The notes: generated from the letters alone by a model not told the origin. Positions 9,005 to 19,350 are shown, counted from the stretch's first letter. The stretch: 48,045 nucleotides of DNA from CAYYJR01 sp964472305 (GCA_964472305.1 CAYYJR010000027.1:1-48045); one strand, 5' to 3'. A program made the numbers and translations.

Positions 9005-10138
9005 ATGAACATCCGGCGCATTCTCCGCCTGTTGAAAAAAGAACTGTTGCAGACGCGGCGTGATTACCGCATGCTGCTGATTATCTTCTTCGCGCCTATC
9101 TTTCAGCTTTTCATTTTCGGCTATGCCACCAGCACCGATGTCAACAACATCTCCACCGCCGTCCTCGACCAGGATCGCACCTCTGCCAGCCGCCAATTCG
9201 TCGACTCGTTCATCCATTCCGGCTATTTCGACTACCGCTACACGCTGGAGCGTCCTGCCGAGGTGGATGCGTTGCTGGATGCCGGCAAGGCGCAGGTGGT
9301 GCTGGTGATTCCGCGCGGATTCAGCCGGGACGTGGCGCGCAACCGCACTGCGCAGGTGCAGACCATCCTCGACGGCACCGATTCGATGACCGCGCGCATC
9401 ATCGCCGGTTACACTAATGCGGTGGTGCAGCAATACACCGGCCGTCTCACCGTGCAGCGGCTGGATCGCGCGCGGCATTTGCTGCCGCGCGTGCCGGGAG
9501 TGGATACGCGTTTGCGCGTGTGGTATAACCCGGAGTTGAAGAGCGTGAAGTTCATGGTGCCGGGCATCCTTTGCCTGATTTTACTTATCATCACCATGAT
9601 GATGACCGCGCTGGCTATCGTAAAGGAAAAGGAAATCGGTACGCTGGAGCAACTGGTGGTCACACCGATCACCGCCGGCGAGTTGATGCTGGGAAAAACA
9701 CTGCCTTTCCTGCTGATCGGCATGATCGACATGGTGTTCGTACTGCTGACGGCGGTTTGCTGGTTCCATGTCTACCCGGCGGGCAGTCTGCCGCTGCTAC
9801 TCGGCACCAGCGCGCTTTTCCTGCTCACCACCCTCGGTCTGGGCATCTATATCTCGACTATCTCGAAAACCCAGCAGGAAGCTACCATGACCTGCTTCTT
9901 TTTCTTCATGCCGTTCATCCTGCTCTCCGGATTCATGTTTCCCATCGCCAACATGCCGCCCATCATTCAGGCGGTCACCTACCTCATTCCGTTACGGTAT
10001 TTCCTGGAGATCATCCGCGGCATCTTCCTGAAAGGCATCGGCCTTGACGTGCTGTGGCCGCAGGCGCTGGCGCTGGCCATCTTCGGCGTCGCCATCCTCA
10101 CCCTCAGTGCCCGGCGGTTCAGCAAGCGATTAGGCTAA
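9005..10138 (+). CDS. ABC-2 type permease, YbhR-like
   Basis: Second permease, 377 residues with the same plan: helix about 20-40, extracytoplasmic domain, then five helices. It carries RLRVWYNPELKSVKFMVPG and the coupling segment VKEKEIGTLEQLVVTPI, plus FILLSGFMFPIANMPP near the C-terminus. The ATG at 9005 is preferred over the GTG at 9002 because the GAGG ribosome site is then 5 bases away. It is clearly a paralogue of the preceding gene and closes the operon; a short hairpin follows at 10155. Confidence 0.92.
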   Translation: MNIRRILRLLKKELLQTRRDYRMLLIIFFAPIFQLFIFGYATSTDVNNISTAVLDQDRTSASRQFVDSFIHSGYFDYRYTLERPAEVDALLDAGKAQVVLVIPRGFSRDVARNRTAQVQTILDGTDSMTARIIAGYTNAVVQQYTGRLTVQRLDRARHLLPRVPGVDTRLRVWYNPELKSVKFMVPGILCLILLIITMMMTALAIVKEKEIGTLEQLVVTPITAGELMLGKTLPFLLIGMIDMVFVLLTAVCWFHVYPAGSLPLLLGTSALFLLTTLGLGIYISTISKTQQEATMTCFFFFMPFILLSGFMFPIANMPPIIQAVTYLIPLRYFLEIIRGIFLKGIGLDVLWPQALALAIFGVAILTLSARRFSKRLG

Positions 10139-10154
10139 CATTTCTCATCGCACA

Positions 10155-10172
10155 CTATGATATTCATCATAG
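10155..10172 (+). terminator. Short hairpin after the export operon
   Basis: CTATGAT-ATTC-ATCATAG, a perfect 7-pair stem 16 bases after the last permease stop. There is no T-run behind it, so termination is only suggested. Confidence 0.3.
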
Positions 10173-10280
10173 CGAATCCTTCTGTATAACGGTAGACTGC
10201 TCGCATCACCAGCCTGACTGTGCGATTTCGCAGACCACGGCATCGGATTGCGTGATATATTCCTGAAGGAGGGTATTGAT

Positions 10281-10901
10281 ATGAGAGTGAGATTAGTGAG
10301 GATGGCCGTCTTTTTCCTGGCGGCGATGATGGTGTTACTGCTTCCCGCTATCGCGAGCGCGCACTGTGATACCTTAAGCGGTCCGGTCGTGACGGAAGCC
10401 CGGCAGGCGTTGGAGAAAGGCGATGTGACACCGGTGATGAAGTGGATTCGACCGGCGGATGAGGCGGAGATTCGTGTTGCCTTCGAGAAAACGCTCGCGG
10501 TTCGGCGGTTGAGTCCGCAGGCGAAGGAATTAGCGGATCGGTATTTTTTTGAAACACTGGTGCGCCTCCACCGCGCGAGTGAGGGGGAAGCATATACCGG
10601 TTTGAAGGATGAGCCAGTCGAGCCGATTGTGGCAAGCGCGGAGAGGGCGATTCAAACGGCAACGGCGGAACCATTGGTCAATGAACTGCAACAAGCGGTC
10701 GCCGCGGGCGTGCGTCAACGTCTGACGCGGGTGCTGGAAACGAAGAAACACATGAACGACAGTGTGGCGGCGGGGCGGGAATACGTGGAAGCGTATGTCG
10801 ATTACCTGCATTATCTCGAGGAGATCCACCTCGTCCTCGCCGGCCATGCCGATCATGGCGCGCCGGAAATGTCAACCACCTGCAACCAATGCGCCGAATA
10901 A
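10281..10901 (+). CDS. DUF6448 family exported protein
   Basis: A 206-residue protein with a clear signal peptide (MRVRLVRMAVFFLAAMM..., likely cleaved near IASA|HCDT). The mature start HCDTLSGPVV, the block EKGDVTPVMKWI, and ELADRYFFETLVRLHRASEGE match the DUF6448 family as I remember it. Function is unknown; the His/Cys pair at the mature N-terminus and the HGAPE...CNQC tail could bind metal, which is conjecture. The ATG at 10281 is chosen over an upstream in-frame start because AAGGAGG lies 8 bases before it. It stands alone between the export operon and a convergent prepilin gene. Confidence 0.85.
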   Translation: MRVRLVRMAVFFLAAMMVLLLPAIASAHCDTLSGPVVTEARQALEKGDVTPVMKWIRPADEAEIRVAFEKTLAVRRLSPQAKELADRYFFETLVRLHRASEGEAYTGLKDEPVEPIVASAERAIQTATAEPLVNELQQAVAAGVRQRLTRVLETKKHMNDSVAAGREYVEAYVDYLHYLEEIHLVLAGHADHGAPEMSTTCNQCAE

Positions 10902-10922
10902 GCTGTTCACGACGGACATGCT

Positions 10923-10955
10923 GTGATGGTGCCAATATCCCGTTGGCGCCATCAC
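10923..10955. terminator. Bidirectional hairpin between DUF6448 and prepilin genes
   Basis: GTGATGGTGCCAA (10923-10935) pairs with TTGGCGCCATCAC (10943-10955), 13 pairs with one G-T, around a 7-base loop. It overlaps the last codons of the convergent prepilin gene. No T-run. Confidence 0.5.
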
Positions 10956-11131
10956 GGCTCGTCGAACGTCCACTTCGGATTATCCGCGCGGTAGTGCTCG
11001 TTGCAGGCGTCGCGCGAGCGGATGGCTTTGCCGAGTGCGCGCGAATAGGCGGGGAACGCCAGCGCTATGAGCACCATGATGATACTGATGGCAATCAACA
11101 TTTCCAACAGCGAGACACCGCGGGTACGCAT
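10952..11131 (-). CDS. Minimal type IV prepilin-like protein, 59 residues
   Basis: Short leader MRTRG, then the prepilin motif G|VSLLEMLIAISIIMV with Glu at +5 and an unbroken hydrophobic helix ending FPAYSRAL. After the helix only about 28 residues remain (SRDACNEHYR...TFDEP), so the globular head of a normal pilin is missing. It should be cut and methylated by a prepilin peptidase and sit in the inner membrane or a pseudopilus. AGGAAAG lies about 11 bases before the ATG and a plausible promoter is at 11192-11220. No pilus assembly genes are nearby. It could be an intact mini-pilin or the stub of a truncated one. Confidence 0.75.
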   Translation of the reverse strand: MRTRGVSLLEMLIAISIIMVLIALAFPAYSRALGKAIRSRDACNEHYRADNPKWTFDEP

Positions 11132-11191
11132 GCCGATGCTTACTTTCCTTTTCGCACCATGCGGAGTACCTGTCAGACAATACCTAGTTTA

Positions 11192-11220
11192 ACTATACAG
11201 CAACATATTTAGTTGGTTAA
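11192..11220 (-). promoter_or_regulatory. Probable promoter of the prepilin gene
   Basis: On the minus strand TTAACC (11215-11220) and TATAGT (11192-11197) are 17 bases apart in a locally AT-rich stretch. The start would be near 11185, about 54 bases before the prepilin ATG. Confidence 0.45.
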
Positions 11221-11232
11221 AGCAACCTCTGC

Positions 11233-11976
11233 TTACGCTTTATCGCCTTCATGGGGATGCCGCTGCATGTCACGATTGCGATAGCTCATCAATTCTTTCA
11301 TCATTTCCGCTTGAATCTGCTGAATTTCCAGCAATCGCTGCCATTGGTGGTTCAGCAACAGGTCGATTTTGGTATTCAGGGATTGAATTTCCAGTTCCGC
11401 CTTCAAGTTAATGCGGTAATCGTGCTTCGAGCGCATGCGATCTTTGGCTTCGATGCGATTCTGGCTCATCATGATGAACGGCGCCTGCACGGCAGACATG
11501 CAGGACAACACCAGGTTGAGCAGGATATATGGGTAGGGATCGAACGCCTGCCACTTCCACTGGAGCGAGTTGAGCGTAATCCAGATCGCCATGACGATGG
11601 AGAAATTCGCGATGAACTTCCAACTTCCCCCGTAGGTGGCTACCTTGTCCGCGATGCGCTCACCCAGTGTGAGCTGGGTATCGAACTCCTCGTTCAAGTT
11701 ACGAGTGAGCGGATCCTGTTCACCCAGGCTGCTGAGCACAGTCTCGTCGAGTGCGGAGAGTTCGCCTTTCACCTGCGCCAGGTTATTGCGAATATATTCC
11801 ATGCGGTAGGCATTTAAATCATCCAGGCAAATGAAACCATCCGACTTCCAACCGGCATGATGCGCGCGAATTACTTCCACCAGCGACTCGCGTACCAGTT
11901 CGCCCGGCAGCACCCGGCTCATCGGTTTGTGAAGCCGGCAGATCTGGCACTGAATCAGCGCATGCGTGCGAGTCAT
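11233..11976 (-). CDS. DUF1003 family membrane protein
   Basis: A 247-residue protein from the ATG at 11976, which has GGGGA 9 bases upstream. An N-terminal CQIC suggests half of a metal-binding knuckle. The DUF1003 core follows: LTLGERIADKVATYGGSWKFI, two membrane helices (about residues 130-150 and 157-177, IVMAIWITLNS and ILLNLVLSCMSAVQAP), FIMMSQNRIEAKDR, and a long C-terminal helix with coiled-coil character ending HPHEGDKA. Function is unknown in the family. The frame stays open for 61 codons further upstream, but that stretch reads unlike protein. It is separated from the prepilin gene by about 100 bases. Confidence 0.88.
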   Translation of the reverse strand: MTRTHALIQCQICRLHKPMSRVLPGELVRESLVEVIRAHHAGWKSDGFICLDDLNAYRMEYIRNNLAQVKGELSALDETVLSSLGEQDPLTRNLNEEFDTQLTLGERIADKVATYGGSWKFIANFSIVMAIWITLNSLQWKWQAFDPYPYILLNLVLSCMSAVQAPFIMMSQNRIEAKDRMRSKHDYRINLKAELEIQSLNTKIDLLLNHQWQRLLEIQQIQAEMMKELMSYRNRDMQRHPHEGDKA

Positions 11977-12222
11977 GGTGCGGTTCCCCATTGCGGAGTA
12001 TAAGCCTGTCGCCGTCGGCAAGCAATGTCCATTCGCGGCCAACATCATGTCGCATTGTTCGTGCTGGTAGGCTTTGCTGCTCGTTCGCGTCAGTGGCGAT
12101 AGCGCCCGTTTTGTCATCATCGCCGCATCCGATCTGAGATTTGTGCAAGAGCCGCACATCGCGCATCACCGGGAGCGTCAGTCCGCATGAAGGTGGGGAA
12201 TCCTGTGGCTGAGGGCATGACG

Positions 12223-12759
12223 ATGACATCGCAGCAATTACACACGCACATTATCGAGGAACTCTGGGCGGATGACGGCCTGGACGCCCGCCACATCCGC
12301 GTGGTGGTCAATGGGCGCGATGTCTGGTTAGAGGGTGAGGTGCCGACGCCGGCCATGTATGACCTGGCGGAGCGCATCGTGTCGCAGATCGGCGGAGTGG
12401 GTGACTTGACGAATAACATCACCTGCACCGAAACGCCGTATGACATTCGCGACCACCGCGATGGCATCGACCTGCGCATCGAGCCATCGACCGATGTCAA
12501 CGCGGTGGGCCGGATGATGACGCGCATCGACCCGTTCGGCGAAGAAGCCGACGAAGCCTTTCCCCCGGAAGGCAATGAGATGGGCGGCCCTGTCGGCGGC
12601 GACGACGGCGCGCCCATGCACCCGATGGACCTGAACGAAATCGCGCCGCTGGCATCGGATATCATACGCGCTGAGGAACCCTGGCGCTACCAGTCGGACG
12701 GCCCCAACGCGCATCTGGATCCGGAACCGGTGCTGCCGCCGGATGAGGATGAGGTGTAA
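12223..12759 (+). CDS. BON-domain protein
   Basis: A 178-residue protein. The BON fold spans about residues 5-70: IIEELWADDGLDARHIRVVVNGRDVWLEGEV is followed by LAERIVSQIGGVGDLTNNI, the usual VxGxV...AxxIAxxVxGVxxVxN pattern. The remainder is acidic and Pro/Gly/Asp-rich with no recognised domain. BON domains bind membranes or hydrophobic ligands, but no signal peptide or lipid anchor is visible, so it is predicted cytosolic. GAGG lies about 7 bases before the ATG at 12223; ATGs at 12187 and 12217 are alternatives. Confidence 0.75.
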   Translation: MTSQQLHTHIIEELWADDGLDARHIRVVVNGRDVWLEGEVPTPAMYDLAERIVSQIGGVGDLTNNITCTETPYDIRDHRDGIDLRIEPSTDVNAVGRMMTRIDPFGEEADEAFPPEGNEMGGPVGGDDGAPMHPMDLNEIAPLASDIIRAEEPWRYQSDGPNAHLDPEPVLPPDEDEV

Positions 12760-13290
12760 GAGATTTTGTGAATCGGCGATTCTGCTGTACGTGCCTCGTT
12801 CGTCCGCAGGAGAGTGTCTTCGTATCAGTGCACCCGGCCGCAGCCGTGTCGAGTTTCGGTCAACGTTGTTCGCCGGAAAAGGATTCCCCATCCGTGGACG
12901 GAATGTAAAGAACTGTTTACCGTATTCACTATGGTGATCGAGGAGGACATTTCCTGTCAGGCAAGTCGACCGGAAAAGACTCACGAGATGCAGGCGCAGA
13001 CTTTTTCATGGTTTAGCGGCGTAATCGGCGGCGCCGGATTGGCGCCCATCGTGAAACAGACCGATTCAGCATTCCACAGTTCGTGCCGGAAACCATCCTG
13101 CTGCCTCAGGCGATTCACCTGGCAAGTGTGGGTATAAGGAACAGGGCGCCAATTGAAGAGGCAGCCGGCGTCATGGGGCACGCCATCGGGTGTGAAGACG
13201 ATGTTGTCGTCCGCCGGGTACTGAGCGCGTACCCATCACCCACTGTTTATCCGTTGCGACAACGGAAATTTACCAAAGGATCACAGAAAC
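12760..13290. other. Intergenic region of about 530 bases with no assigned gene
   Basis: Open frames here are short, lack ribosome sites and overlap one another on both strands. A GGCGCC repeat pair near 13030-13050 can form a small hairpin. No tRNA, terminator or consensus promoter was found. It may be the leader of the cyclophilin gene at 13291. Confidence 0.4.
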
Positions 13291-13845
13291 ATGATGAACT
13301 TGTTCACAGCCGCGCTGGGCGGCGGGGAAGGCAAACTGGCCGCGCCGACCGGCGAGGCGATCGCCGCTGTGCAGGCGCAGGGGCGCTACCTGGCGACGAT
13401 TACGCTGACGGATGGCCGCGCGATCGAGGTGGTGCTGGAAGGCGCCAGCATGCCGCTCACCGTGGCGAATTTCCTGCAACTGGCCAACGCGAACTTTTAC
13501 GACGGACTGACCTTTCACCGCGTCGAACCGCGTTTTGTTATCCAGGGTGGTTGTCCCGTCGGCAACGGCACCGGCAGCCCCGGCTACCGGATCAAGCTGG
13601 AGATTGCCAAAACACTGCGCCATAAAAAGGGTGCCATCTCCATGGCGCGCTCGCAAATGCCCGACAGCGCCGGCAGCCAGTTCTTCATTACGCTGGCCGA
13701 TACCCCCTTCCTCGACGGACAGTATGCCGTCTTTGGCTGGGTAAAGAGCGGCCAGGATGTGGTGGACGCGGTGAAGATTGGCGATCGCATGCAATCCGTC
13801 ACCGTCGCTCCGTATGCCGGAACGGAATCCTGCCCGTTGGGATAA
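13291..13845 (+). CDS. Single-domain peptidyl-prolyl isomerase, cyclophilin type
   Basis: Catalyses cis-trans isomerisation of Xaa-Pro bonds. The 184 residues hold one cyclophilin domain from about residue 32: MPLTVANFLQLA, the catalytic block FHRVEPRFVIQGG with the essential Arg present, SMARSQMPDSAGSQFFITLAD and LDGQYAVFGWV. The usual GGDP reads GGCP. The N-terminus is not a clear signal peptide, so it is probably cytosolic. An AAGGA lies 11 bases before the first ATG; a second ATG follows at once. The domain resembles those of the three-domain protein 75 bases downstream, so the pair arose by duplication. Confidence 0.92.
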   Translation: MMNLFTAALGGGEGKLAAPTGEAIAAVQAQGRYLATITLTDGRAIEVVLEGASMPLTVANFLQLANANFYDGLTFHRVEPRFVIQGGCPVGNGTGSPGYRIKLEIAKTLRHKKGAISMARSQMPDSAGSQFFITLADTPFLDGQYAVFGWVKSGQDVVDAVKIGDRMQSVTVAPYAGTESCPLG

Positions 13846-13920
13846 CACGATAACGATGCTGCCGCCGACCCCGCGCCGGCGGCGATTCCCCCGATAATGA
13901 CCTGATGCAAAGGAGTTTCC

Positions 13921-15663
13921 ATGCATATGCGGATTTGCGTCATATTGGCGCTGCTGTCGCTGTCGCTGTTGTCGCTGGCCGACCCGCCTGCGCTCACCCC
14001 GCCTACCCGTGACGAGGTGGCGGCGGTGCGCGCCCAGGGGCGATATCTGGCCACCATTATGCTGGCCAACGGCAAGGCGGTCGAACTGGTGCTCGAAGGG
14101 ACGGAGATGCCGTTTACCGTCGCGAACTTCGTGAAGCTGGCGCAGGCCAGGTTTTACGATAGCCAGACATTTTATCACATCGAAAACCAGTCGGGCGGCG
14201 CAGGTATGCCGGCGGTCAATCTGATCCAGAGTGGCGACCCGAACAATGACGGCACCGGCCACGCCGGCTACGCGTTGAACCTGGAAATATCCCCCTGGCT
14301 GCGGCATAAGCGTGGCACGATCTCCATGTTCCATCGCAGCACCCCCGACTCGGGCGGCAGCCAGTTTTTCATCACGCGCAGCGATCTACAGCCGCTGGAT
14401 GGTCGCTTCGCGGCCTTCGGCTGGGTGAAAACCGGCATGGAGATCCTCGATGCGGTGCAGCAAGGCGACAAGATCACCAGCATTACCATCGCGCCGTACG
14501 CGGGCGCTGAACCCTGTCCGATTCTCGCCGCCGCGAAGCCGCCGCTGCGCTACCCCCCGACCAAGGACGAAGTGGCGGCCGCGCAACAGCAGGGGCGCTT
14601 TCTGGCAACCATCACCATGGAAAACGACAAGACGATAACCCTGGTGCTGGAAGGCAAAGAGATGCCGTTGACGGTGGCGAACTTCGTCAAATTGGCGCAG
14701 GCACAGTTCTATAATGGCTTGTCCTTTCACCAGGTGGAAACGGAACCCGGCTTCCAGCTCATTCAGGGCGGCGATCCCAACGGCGACGGCTCCGGCAATC
14801 CGGGGTACGGCATCAAGCTGGAACAATCCAAACTGATCCATAAGCAGGGTGCCATCGCCATGATTCACTCGCAGGATCCTAATTCCGCCGGTTGTCAGTT
14901 TTACATTACCTGTTGCGACGTTCCCGACCTTGACGGGAACTACGCGGTGTTCGGCTGGGTGAAGGATGGCTTCGATGTGGTGCAGCAGGTGAAAGCCGGC
15001 GATAAAATGAAGAGCGTCACCATTGCGCCTTACGCGGGCACCGAACCCTGCCCGATGCTCGCGGCCGAAAAGCCGACCGAAAAGCCGAAGCCGGCGGACA
15101 CCGTAAAGCCGAAGCCGGCGGACACCGTAAAGCCGAATACGCGTGTTGCGCCCACCGCGGCGGAGATCGCGGCGGCGCAGAAGCAGGGGCGCTACCTGGT
15201 GACCATCACCCTGGCGAACGGTAAAAAGGCCGAGGTGGTACTGGAAGGCAAAGAGATGCCGCTGACAGTGGCGAACTTCGTGAAATTGGCGAAGACGAAG
15301 TTCTACGATGGCTTGTCTTTCCATCGCGTGGAAACCGGAACCGGTTTTCAGCTTATTCAAGGCGGTGATCCGGAAGGCAACGGCGTCGGCGGACCGGGAT
15401 ACGAGATCAAGTTCGAGAAATCGAAGTTGATCCATAAGAAAGGCGCCATCGCCATGGCGCGTTCACAGGACCCCGACTCGGCCGGCAGTCAGTTTTACGT
15501 CATCTTCTGCGATATTCCGCAGTTAGACGGCAACTATGCCGTGTTTGGCTGGGTGAAGAGCGGCCTCGACGCGCTGCGGCAGGTGAAGGTCGGCGATAAA
15601 ATGAAGAGCGTCACCGTCGCCCCATACCCCGGCCAGGAGCCCAGCCCCATCAAAGGCAAGTAA
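13921..15663 (+). CDS. Exported protein with three tandem cyclophilin domains
   Basis: A 580-residue protein with a signal peptide (residues 1-20, ending LSLSLLSLA). Three complete cyclophilin domains follow at about 32-198, 216-378 and 413-575. At the catalytic arginine position domain 1 has His86 (FYHI), domain 2 has Gln271 (FHQV) and domain 3 has Arg469 (FHRV). Only domain 3 keeps the normal active site, although all three keep SQF/CQF and FGWV blocks. Domain 1 has an insert before LIQSGDP, and domain 2 has a CC pair at 331-332. Domains 2 and 3 are joined by a Lys-Pro linker with a doubled KPKPADTV. Domains 1 and 2 may act as binding or scaffold modules. Confidence 0.9.
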   Translation: MHMRICVILALLSLSLLSLADPPALTPPTRDEVAAVRAQGRYLATIMLANGKAVELVLEGTEMPFTVANFVKLAQARFYDSQTFYHIENQSGGAGMPAVNLIQSGDPNNDGTGHAGYALNLEISPWLRHKRGTISMFHRSTPDSGGSQFFITRSDLQPLDGRFAAFGWVKTGMEILDAVQQGDKITSITIAPYAGAEPCPILAAAKPPLRYPPTKDEVAAAQQQGRFLATITMENDKTITLVLEGKEMPLTVANFVKLAQAQFYNGLSFHQVETEPGFQLIQGGDPNGDGSGNPGYGIKLEQSKLIHKQGAIAMIHSQDPNSAGCQFYITCCDVPDLDGNYAVFGWVKDGFDVVQQVKAGDKMKSVTIAPYAGTEPCPMLAAEKPTEKPKPADTVKPKPADTVKPNTRVAPTAAEIAAAQKQGRYLVTITLANGKKAEVVLEGKEMPLTVANFVKLAKTKFYDGLSFHRVETGTGFQLIQGGDPEGNGVGGPGYEIKFEKSKLIHKKGAIAMARSQDPDSAGSQFYVIFCDIPQLDGNYAVFGWVKSGLDALRQVKVGDKMKSVTVAPYPGQEPSPIKGK

Positions 15664-15684
15664 TCTATTGTCACAGTGGGGATC

Positions 15685-15765
15685 GATCCGCGGATGCCGT
15701 GGATTGCGCAGGATCACGTTTTGACTTTGCGCAATCGGCGAATTCCGCGGATCGCTTCTTTTTTT
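15685..15765 (+). terminator. Intrinsic terminator after the triple cyclophilin gene
   Basis: Nested stems: GATCCGCGG (15685-15693) with CCGCGGATC (15745-15753), and GATTGCGCA (15702-15710) with TGCGCAATC (15728-15736), separated by an 8-by-8 internal loop. A T-rich run (GCTTCTTTTTTT) follows directly. The hairpin is unusually long for a simple terminator, and one arm is shared with 33697-33712. Confidence 0.7.
15701..15717 (+). repeat. Dispersed short repeat, copy 1
   Basis: TGGATTGCGCAGGATCAC-like sequence at 15701-15717; a second copy lacking one A is at 33697-33712, also just downstream of a gene. It forms part of the long hairpin described at 15685-15765 and may be the end of a small dispersed palindromic element. 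Confidence 0.4.
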
Positions 15766-15925
15766 GCATACTTTCCCGCGCTGGCGGGCACAAGGTAGCT
15801 ACCCCTGGAGCTTTTCACACTTTTCCCCGGCGTTGACGGCGCGGCATATCCGCGGCGACCTGGTGTCGCTTCCCGGCACGCGGTTGCCACAACGGGCGGG
15901 GTACGATGCGGGAGGGGTGACGATC

Positions 15926-17755
<1,830 letters not shown>

Positions 17756-17830
17756 GGACGCTTACATGGCCTTCACGGGTCAGGTTGCCGGTAGATGCCC
17801 GCCACACTATTCCCGGGATTGCGCGACCGG

Positions 17831-19249
17831 TTACACCCCCTGTTGCGGTTCGCTCACCTCGAAGCCGAGGTAATATCCGAGTGCTTCGCGCACCGGCGTG
17901 GTGACGGTGCCTGGGGTAAGGCTGACGTGGTGGCGGTAGCCGTTGCGCCCGATGTGCAGCAGCACGTCCTGCAGGCGGTCGATCTTCGCCACACCCGCAC
18001 AGCCGAAGAAGTCCTGCGGGATGGCGTCGCGGGTGATGTCACAATCACCCAGGTAGCAGCGCACCTTGCCGGCGTCGGTGATCAAGCTGCCGAAGCTGTA
18101 CGTTCCCGGCGCGATGCGGCCGACGTTGCAGCCGAAGCTGCAGCCCGGTCCCAGCGCGTTTGCCAGGATGGGATTATCGATCACCTTGCCCGGTTTCGTC
18201 ATCAGGCTCAACGGCACCGGCCCACAGTGGAAGAGGATGCACTTATCCTCGTCCTCCTCATAATTGTTGTTCCAATCCAGGCAGGTGGCAGCCTTGCCGG
18301 AGGCCAGTCCCAGTGCGCGCATGACGACGGCGTTGCAGACATCCACCTCGCAGGCGGTGGCCACGCCGCGGTCATTCAACTCGCCGACCAGCGTGCATGG
18401 GGTGATCCCGAGCTGCTGTTCCAGCTCGGTCCAGCAGCGGATGGCGAGAGCGTCAAGCTGCATCTCGTCGATGATATTATCGATCACCACGCCCAGTCGG
18501 ATCATCTTGTCGATCGCCTCGCCCGGCACGCCTTCCCAGGTGGACGCGTGCGCCAGCGCCTGCCCCTTGGCCCGGTATGCGTCGCTCTGTTGCGCGACAT
18601 CGGCGACACGCTTCACCACGTCGGACAGGTCGACCGTCTCGGTGGTGATGCCGTGGCGCTGCAGGGCGACTTCGTCGAAACGCACGGTCTTGAATGGGGT
18701 GGTGCGCGCGCCGATGGCGCCGACCACCATGCCGTTCACCCCGTTGACCACCCGGCATACGCGGTCGAAATGCTCGATGTTGGCCTTAAACGCTTTGCTG
18801 TCGGGCGTGACGACATGCGGTTTCAGCGTGGTGAACTTCACGCCGTACTGATAAAACACGTCCATCACGGACAGCTTGCCGCAGAACGAGTCGCGGCGCA
18901 GCGCGGGAGCCATTTTATCCATCTCGTCGGGATAAGCCTGGATGAAAATCGGCACGCCGGCATCCTTCAGCGCCGCCACCGCGCCCGTCTCGTCGCCGAA
19001 GTTCGGCAGGCACAGGATAACACCGCCGAACTCGCCCCGGTGCTGTCGCAGGAAGTTGGCGTAAAGCTGGCCTTCGCGCGTTGTTTCCACCGCGCCGTAA
19101 CGGGTGGCGCCTTCGTCCATCATCAGCGTGTTATGACCCCATTCCCGCAACAGCCGCGGCAAGTCCTGCCGGGCCTGTGCGAGCAATGTCGCGGGAAAAA
19201 ATCCACGATTACCGAAAAACAATGCAAAGGTGGTCTTCTGCTCTGTCAT
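17831..19249 (-). CDS. L-fucose/L-arabinose isomerase family protein
   Basis: A 472-residue member of the FucI/AraA-related family (COG2407 type), which interconverts aldoses and ketoses using Mn2+. Visible blocks are FGNRGFFPATLL at the N-terminus, CWTELEQQ with a candidate catalytic Glu (about 305), ACEVDV (about 335), LDWNNNY (about 356) and ILFHCGPVP with a candidate metal His. It is shorter than E. coli FucI (about 590). The ATG at 19249 has GAGGAGG 6 bases upstream. It is divergent from the sulfatase gene and points at glmS. The real sugar cannot be read from sequence; a deoxy sugar released by the sulfatase is one possibility. Confidence 0.82.
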   Translation of the reverse strand: MTEQKTTFALFFGNRGFFPATLLAQARQDLPRLLREWGHNTLMMDEGATRYGAVETTREGQLYANFLRQHRGEFGGVILCLPNFGDETGAVAALKDAGVPIFIQAYPDEMDKMAPALRRDSFCGKLSVMDVFYQYGVKFTTLKPHVVTPDSKAFKANIEHFDRVCRVVNGVNGMVVGAIGARTTPFKTVRFDEVALQRHGITTETVDLSDVVKRVADVAQQSDAYRAKGQALAHASTWEGVPGEAIDKMIRLGVVIDNIIDEMQLDALAIRCWTELEQQLGITPCTLVGELNDRGVATACEVDVCNAVVMRALGLASGKAATCLDWNNNYEEDEDKCILFHCGPVPLSLMTKPGKVIDNPILANALGPGCSFGCNVGRIAPGTYSFGSLITDAGKVRCYLGDCDITRDAIPQDFFGCAGVAKIDRLQDVLLHIGRNGYRHHVSLTPGTVTTPVREALGYYLGFEVSEPQQGV

Positions 19250-19320
19250 GGTGCGCCTCCTCTGGAGATGTTGCGAATGCGCCCGGAATTCACGCCGGGT
19301 GGGATAGTCAGCCGGTCTGC

Positions 19321-19350
19321 TGGACAGCGTCCGGTCCTGCACGCTATATT
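19321..19350 (+). promoter_or_regulatory. Promoter of the sulfatase gene
   Basis: TGGACA (19321-19326) and TATATT (19345-19350), 18 bases apart. The 9-base direct repeat CGTCCGGTC at 19328-19336 and 19365-19373 lies on each side of the -10 and could be a regulator site shared with the divergent isomerase gene. Confidence 0.55.

Noticed and set aside
13270..15435. Two long minus-strand frames opposite the cyclophilin genes
   Set aside because: They are repeated mirror images of duplicated cyclophilin domains and have no features of their own.
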